DNA of 64,000 bases, taken from positions 62,001-126,000 of the forward strand of contig PALD01000064.1 of NCBI GenBank assembly GCA_002710685.1. Reading direction: 5' to 3'. The notes below the pieces were generated by a model. It was not told where the DNA came from and made no database searches. It was given only the letters and a program-made list of their open reading frames with translations. Position numbers and translations under genes: made by a program. The DNA is from Cytophagaceae bacterium (lineage in GTDB: Bacteria > Bacteroidota > Bacteroidia > Flavobacteriales > Flavobacteriaceae). Positions 61,784 through 64,000 of the stretch are shown here, piece by piece. Each line of letters begins with the position of its first letter. Within the stretch, counting starts at the first letter, position 1.

Positions 61784-61803
61784 GTACAGAATAAGTACAG
61801 AAT
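61784..61803. repeat. Tandem GTACAGAATA repeat beside the tRNA
   Basis: AGTACAGAAT occurs twice, at 61783 and 61794, 11 bp apart, just beyond the tRNA terminator. It could be an integrase arm site of an integrated element; no integrase gene is in view. The rest of the gap to 61882 shows nothing recognisable. Confidence 0.35.
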
Positions 61804-61882
61804 CGTAGTATTTTCGATTTGACATTTCTCTTGATTTCAAATGCTATTATTTTGTATCAAGAAATAGTATGGATGAAATATT

Positions 61883-63145
61883 TTAATACTTAAACGCATT
61901 TTTCATTAATTCCATTTCATTTCTTGGAATACCTAGATCCGTTGCTAATTGTTGCCACTGACCCACATTCTGCTGAATTTTATTGATAATAGCATTGACT
62001 TCTTTTTCTTTTAACCGAAAATAGGGAGCGACTTCCCGTACTAGGTTTAAGTCCAAAGCATTGTCATTTTCTGAAATATTAAGTTTTAAACCTGTACCGT
62101 TCGGGGTTGGATTGATATCATAAGCCGGCGAAAGTATCCAACCGGAATCCGTTAAAAGAAATCCGTGATTGCGAAGGTGATCATCAGTATTGGAAATACA
62201 AATATTAAAAACGATACGTCTCCATAACTTCTGGAGATCATTATCAACATCAGTCCCATTCTGCATCAAAAATTCTACAAGCTCCAAATAACTAACCCCA
62301 TCTTGATAGTCCGTTCCATCACTATATCCTAATAAGGTCATTGCAGAAGCAAAATGAATACGGGTGCCATCTTTTTTACGGTCAAATCGTTGTGTTAGGA
62401 ATGTATGTTGATGGTGTGAAAATTTTTGTATCCTTGACCGTGTCATTTCAATACCGGATTGAATCGCAAGTCGATAGGTAAGCATTTCCCAAGCGCCCAT
62501 ATTCTGCTGGTCATTTTGACTTGGGAATTTAGCAATCCATAAACCTCCTTCAGAATCCCGAATGTTTGCCTTTGGTCTTGCTCCTCCCAATGAAGATCCT
62601 GGTGCCATTAGCATATTGAGCCATTTTAGGTATTCCGGATTATCTGGTGCATCTTCTTTCTCTAGCTGTAAGCTTGCAAACTCAAGATCCCGAAGGGCAG
62701 CGAAAGGTGGGGCAGTCATCGCTTCATCATCATCTAAAAAAGCACCATCCTGTGCTGTTTTAAAACGAAGCCCTCCCATTCGGTTAGTATCGTAAACCCC
62801 AAGTAGATAATCCGATTCCATTAAAGTTTTGGGGCGTCGATCTTCATTTCTGGCTTTAGCAGCCTCTTTGCGCATCATCAGCACCCGTCCCCACCGATCA
62901 GGTGAGGAATCTAAAAAAATACCGAAATTGGATTTCTCATCAGTGAGGTACTGGGCACCTTCGAATAATTGTAGGTCTGGATCTATGATCTGGACATAAT
63001 CCGATTGTAACCATTTTTTAGCATATTCAAAGGAAAAAATTTCTTTTCCCCTAGATAGCGTAGCAAATAAACTCCCCATTAAGAATGGTGATTCAATTCC
63101 ATCCCAATGTGCATATACCAATATTTCTTTTCGTTCCAGTGTCAT
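61883..63145 (-). CDS. hipA: HipA-family serine/threonine kinase toxin
   Basis: A 420-residue HipA-type toxin of a type II pair. The N-terminal HipA subdomain (about 10-110: VYAHWDGIESPFLMGSLFATLSRGKEIFSFEYAKKW) precedes the kinase fold: phosphate-loop region PGSSLGGARPKAN, a Lys in GLWIAKFPSQND, the catalytic loop NTDDHLRNHGFLL and the metal motif PAYDINPTP. HipA kinases phosphorylate glutamyl-tRNA synthetase or other targets and induce dormancy. All motifs are intact. It overlaps hipB by 1 bp. It lies in the putative accessory region after the tRNA. Confidence 0.9.
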   Translation of the reverse strand: MTLERKEILVYAHWDGIESPFLMGSLFATLSRGKEIFSFEYAKKWLQSDYVQIIDPDLQLFEGAQYLTDEKSNFGIFLDSSPDRWGRVLMMRKEAAKARNEDRRPKTLMESDYLLGVYDTNRMGGLRFKTAQDGAFLDDDEAMTAPPFAALRDLEFASLQLEKEDAPDNPEYLKWLNMLMAPGSSLGGARPKANIRDSEGGLWIAKFPSQNDQQNMGAWEMLTYRLAIQSGIEMTRSRIQKFSHHQHTFLTQRFDRKKDGTRIHFASAMTLLGYSDGTDYQDGVSYLELVEFLMQNGTDVDNDLQKLWRRIVFNICISNTDDHLRNHGFLLTDSGWILSPAYDINPTPNGTGLKLNISENDNALDLNLVREVAPYFRLKEKEVNAIINKIQQNVGQWQQLATDLGIPRNEMELMKNAFKY

Positions 63146-63411
63146 TATTTCTTGGTATTTTTTGGACCACGTTCCTTAACGGTTAGATCGGCATCCTGTA
63201 TTTTTCTACCCAATGTATCATCTTTGGCCAAAAGCAATATATCCTTTTCCAACCCTAATACTAATAAAACTTGGAGAATAATACCTAAAGAAATTGAAGG
63301 ACTCCCTTTTTCTAGGGAAGAAAGTGTGGGACGGGAAATCCCTGCTCGCTCTGAAACCTGATCCATCGTCAGTTTCCTACGTAAGCGTGCTAACTTAATA
63401 TTTTCTCCCAC
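63145..63411 (-). CDS. hipB: HipB-like antitoxin, XRE-family DNA-binding protein
   Basis: An 88-residue XRE-type HTH protein from GTG 63411 (GENIKLARLRRKLTMDQVSERAGISRPTLSSLEKGSPSI), expected to neutralise HipA and repress its own promoter. In frame upstream of GTG 63411 the sequence reads LLPKNKKLLQAV, which looks like the usual N-terminus of this family, but no ATG, GTG or TTG precedes it before a stop near 63482. Only ATT at 63450 or ATA codons could start it. A non-standard start or a lost start codon is possible. Confidence 0.85.
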   Translation of the reverse strand: MGENIKLARLRRKLTMDQVSERAGISRPTLSSLEKGSPSISLGIILQVLLVLGLEKDILLLAKDDTLGRKIQDADLTVKERGPKNTKK

Positions 63412-63469
63412 TGCTTGTAAAAGCTTCTTGTTCTTGGGTAATAATATAATACTGTTTCTGGATATAACG

Positions 63470-63484
63470 TTAAATATATTTTAC
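63470..63484. promoter_or_regulatory. Candidate HipB operator O1
   Basis: TTAAATATATTTTAC, a near-palindrome overlapping the -7 box of the hipBA promoter and resembling O2. Confidence 0.4.
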
Positions 63485-63491
63485 AAATATA
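63484..63491 (-). promoter_or_regulatory. -7 box of the hipBA promoter
   Basis: On the minus strand TATATTTG matches TAnnTTTG exactly, 73 bp upstream of the hipB GTG. No clear -33 TTG is present. Confidence 0.5.
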
Positions 63492-63500
63492 GCAAAAAAA

Positions 63501-63516
63501 GTAAATAGTATTTTAC
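63501..63516. promoter_or_regulatory. Candidate HipB operator O2
   Basis: GTAAATAGTATTTTAC, an imperfect palindrome with GTAAA/TTTAC ends, about 31 bp (three helical turns) from O1. Together they bracket the -7 box, as expected for autorepression. Confidence 0.4.
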
Positions 63517-63537
63517 GTTAATAATAAATATTTTTGT

Positions 63538-64000
63538 TCATTGGATGTTTATCCAACCTTTTTTGCGAATAATTTTCCAAAATTTCCGTGAAGGTTTGTC
63601 GCTTGTATTTTTTATAGGCTCATTTATTTCTTCAGTTTCAACCAATCCGTATGCTCCAAATTCCCTTTCCAATGTGTTTGAGGCGTAAAAGAATAGTTTT
63701 ACCCCGTGTTTAGTGAGGTATGTATTCCTGCTGATTTTCTCACCTTTTTCGTATCTGTCATCATTTGTAGAAAGTGCTATAAAAATCATAATACCATTAT
63801 TTTGAAGCTGATCGTAGCAATCCTGAATCAGTTTTTCACGCTCTTTTTTATTCAATAAATGAATTAAAGCATAGCAAAAAATACCCCAGTACTTTTCCTG
63901 ATCAAAAGGCATATCGCCAATAGATCCGTGATACAGTTTATAATTTCCTTTCAGGTGTATTTTAGCTAGGTCAATAGCAGTTTTTGAAATCTCTATACCG
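63538..64000 (-). CDS. Class I SAM-dependent methyltransferase, 5'-truncated by window edge
   Basis: The frame stays open to the window end, with GIEISKTAIDLAKIHLKGNYKLYHGSIGDMPFD ahead of the first in-frame ATG at 63912. The visible 153 residues are therefore the C-terminal part of a longer gene starting beyond 64000. The segment GIEIS...AK, the acidic GDMPF turn and YALIHLLNKKEREKLIQDCYDQL followed by GIMIFIALS are typical of class I methyltransferases (Methyltransf_11/25 type). Substrate unknown. It is on the same strand and upstream of hipBA, in the accessory region. Confidence 0.8.
   Translation of the reverse strand, partial: GIEISKTAIDLAKIHLKGNYKLYHGSIGDMPFDQEKYWGIFCYALIHLLNKKEREKLIQDCYDQLQNNGIMIFIALSTNDDRYEKGEKISRNTYLTKHGVKLFFYASNTLEREFGAYGLVETEEINEPIKNTSDKPSRKFWKIIRKKGWINIQ

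Overview
The window is a contiguous piece of a chromosome from a member of the Bacteroidota, almost certainly family Flavobacteriaceae. The reasons are the complete gliding/type IX secretion cluster gldKLMN, a T9SS type A sorting-domain protein, the XrtF exosortase pair, a class II HMG-CoA reductase next to a GYDIA-type GHMP kinase, the miaB - sigma-54 regulator - lptE - secG - groES - groEL order, promoters of the Bacteroidota type (TTG, about 19-20 bp, TAnnTTTG), and an almost total lack of Shine-Dalgarno sequences. I cannot name the genus from the sequence alone. Coding density is very high. No gene-free stretch exceeds 300 bp; the longest gaps are about 190 bp (9793-9984) and 180 bp (5211-5390).

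Layout. 1-5210: end of coaX, an outer-membrane protein, a TPR protein, lptC, a small membrane protein and a CBS-domain membrane protein. 5391-7514: a PpiD/SurA-type periplasmic isomerase behind a structured leader. 7571-9792: two mevalonate-pathway genes on the minus strand. 9985-16074: a peptide-scavenging block (dipeptidyl peptidase IV, two POT peptide transporters, a secreted thioredoxin). 16078-20606: comEC, an NlpC/P60 lipoprotein, lpxB and surE on the minus strand. 20733-24133: a Prc-type protease and an OppC-type permease. 24135-29704: the rod-shape cluster mreB-mreC-mreD-pbp2-rodA. 29767-34176: purH, a MacB/FtsX-type permease, a GAF protein and the XrtF pair. 34181-39141: a three-gene secreted/outer-membrane operon divergent from a TPR-HTH regulator. 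39200-45792: groEL, groES, then secG, a TPR-like protein, lptE, a sigma-54 activator and miaB. 45957-55739: an LVIVD lipoprotein, topA, a degenerate arginase-family gene and gldKLMN. 55806-61528: an FAD oxidoreductase, a DUF983 protein, an ABC-F ATPase, a tiny CPXCG protein, a SpoIIAA-like protein and an AsmA-like protein. 61659-64000: an initiator tRNA followed by what looks like an accessory region holding a HipBA toxin-antitoxin pair and the 3' part of a methyltransferase gene.

Most of the window is ordinary conserved flavobacterial backbone concerned with the cell envelope: LPS transport and synthesis, cell shape, protein folding and secretion. Four things stand out. (1) The locus 34181-39141 combines a phage-fibre-like secreted protein, a beta-barrel and a T9SS-sorted protein with a divergent membrane TPR-HTH regulator; two perfect tandem 11-bp repeats lie between them. 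(2) Many copies of small hairpin motifs (GGC-GNRA-GCC with A/T flanks, and TTTCGC/GCGAAA palindromes) are scattered through genes and gaps on both strands. (3) The arginase-family gene directly upstream of gldKLMN has lost canonical metal ligands. (4) The XrtF exosortase pair has no recognisable substrate here.
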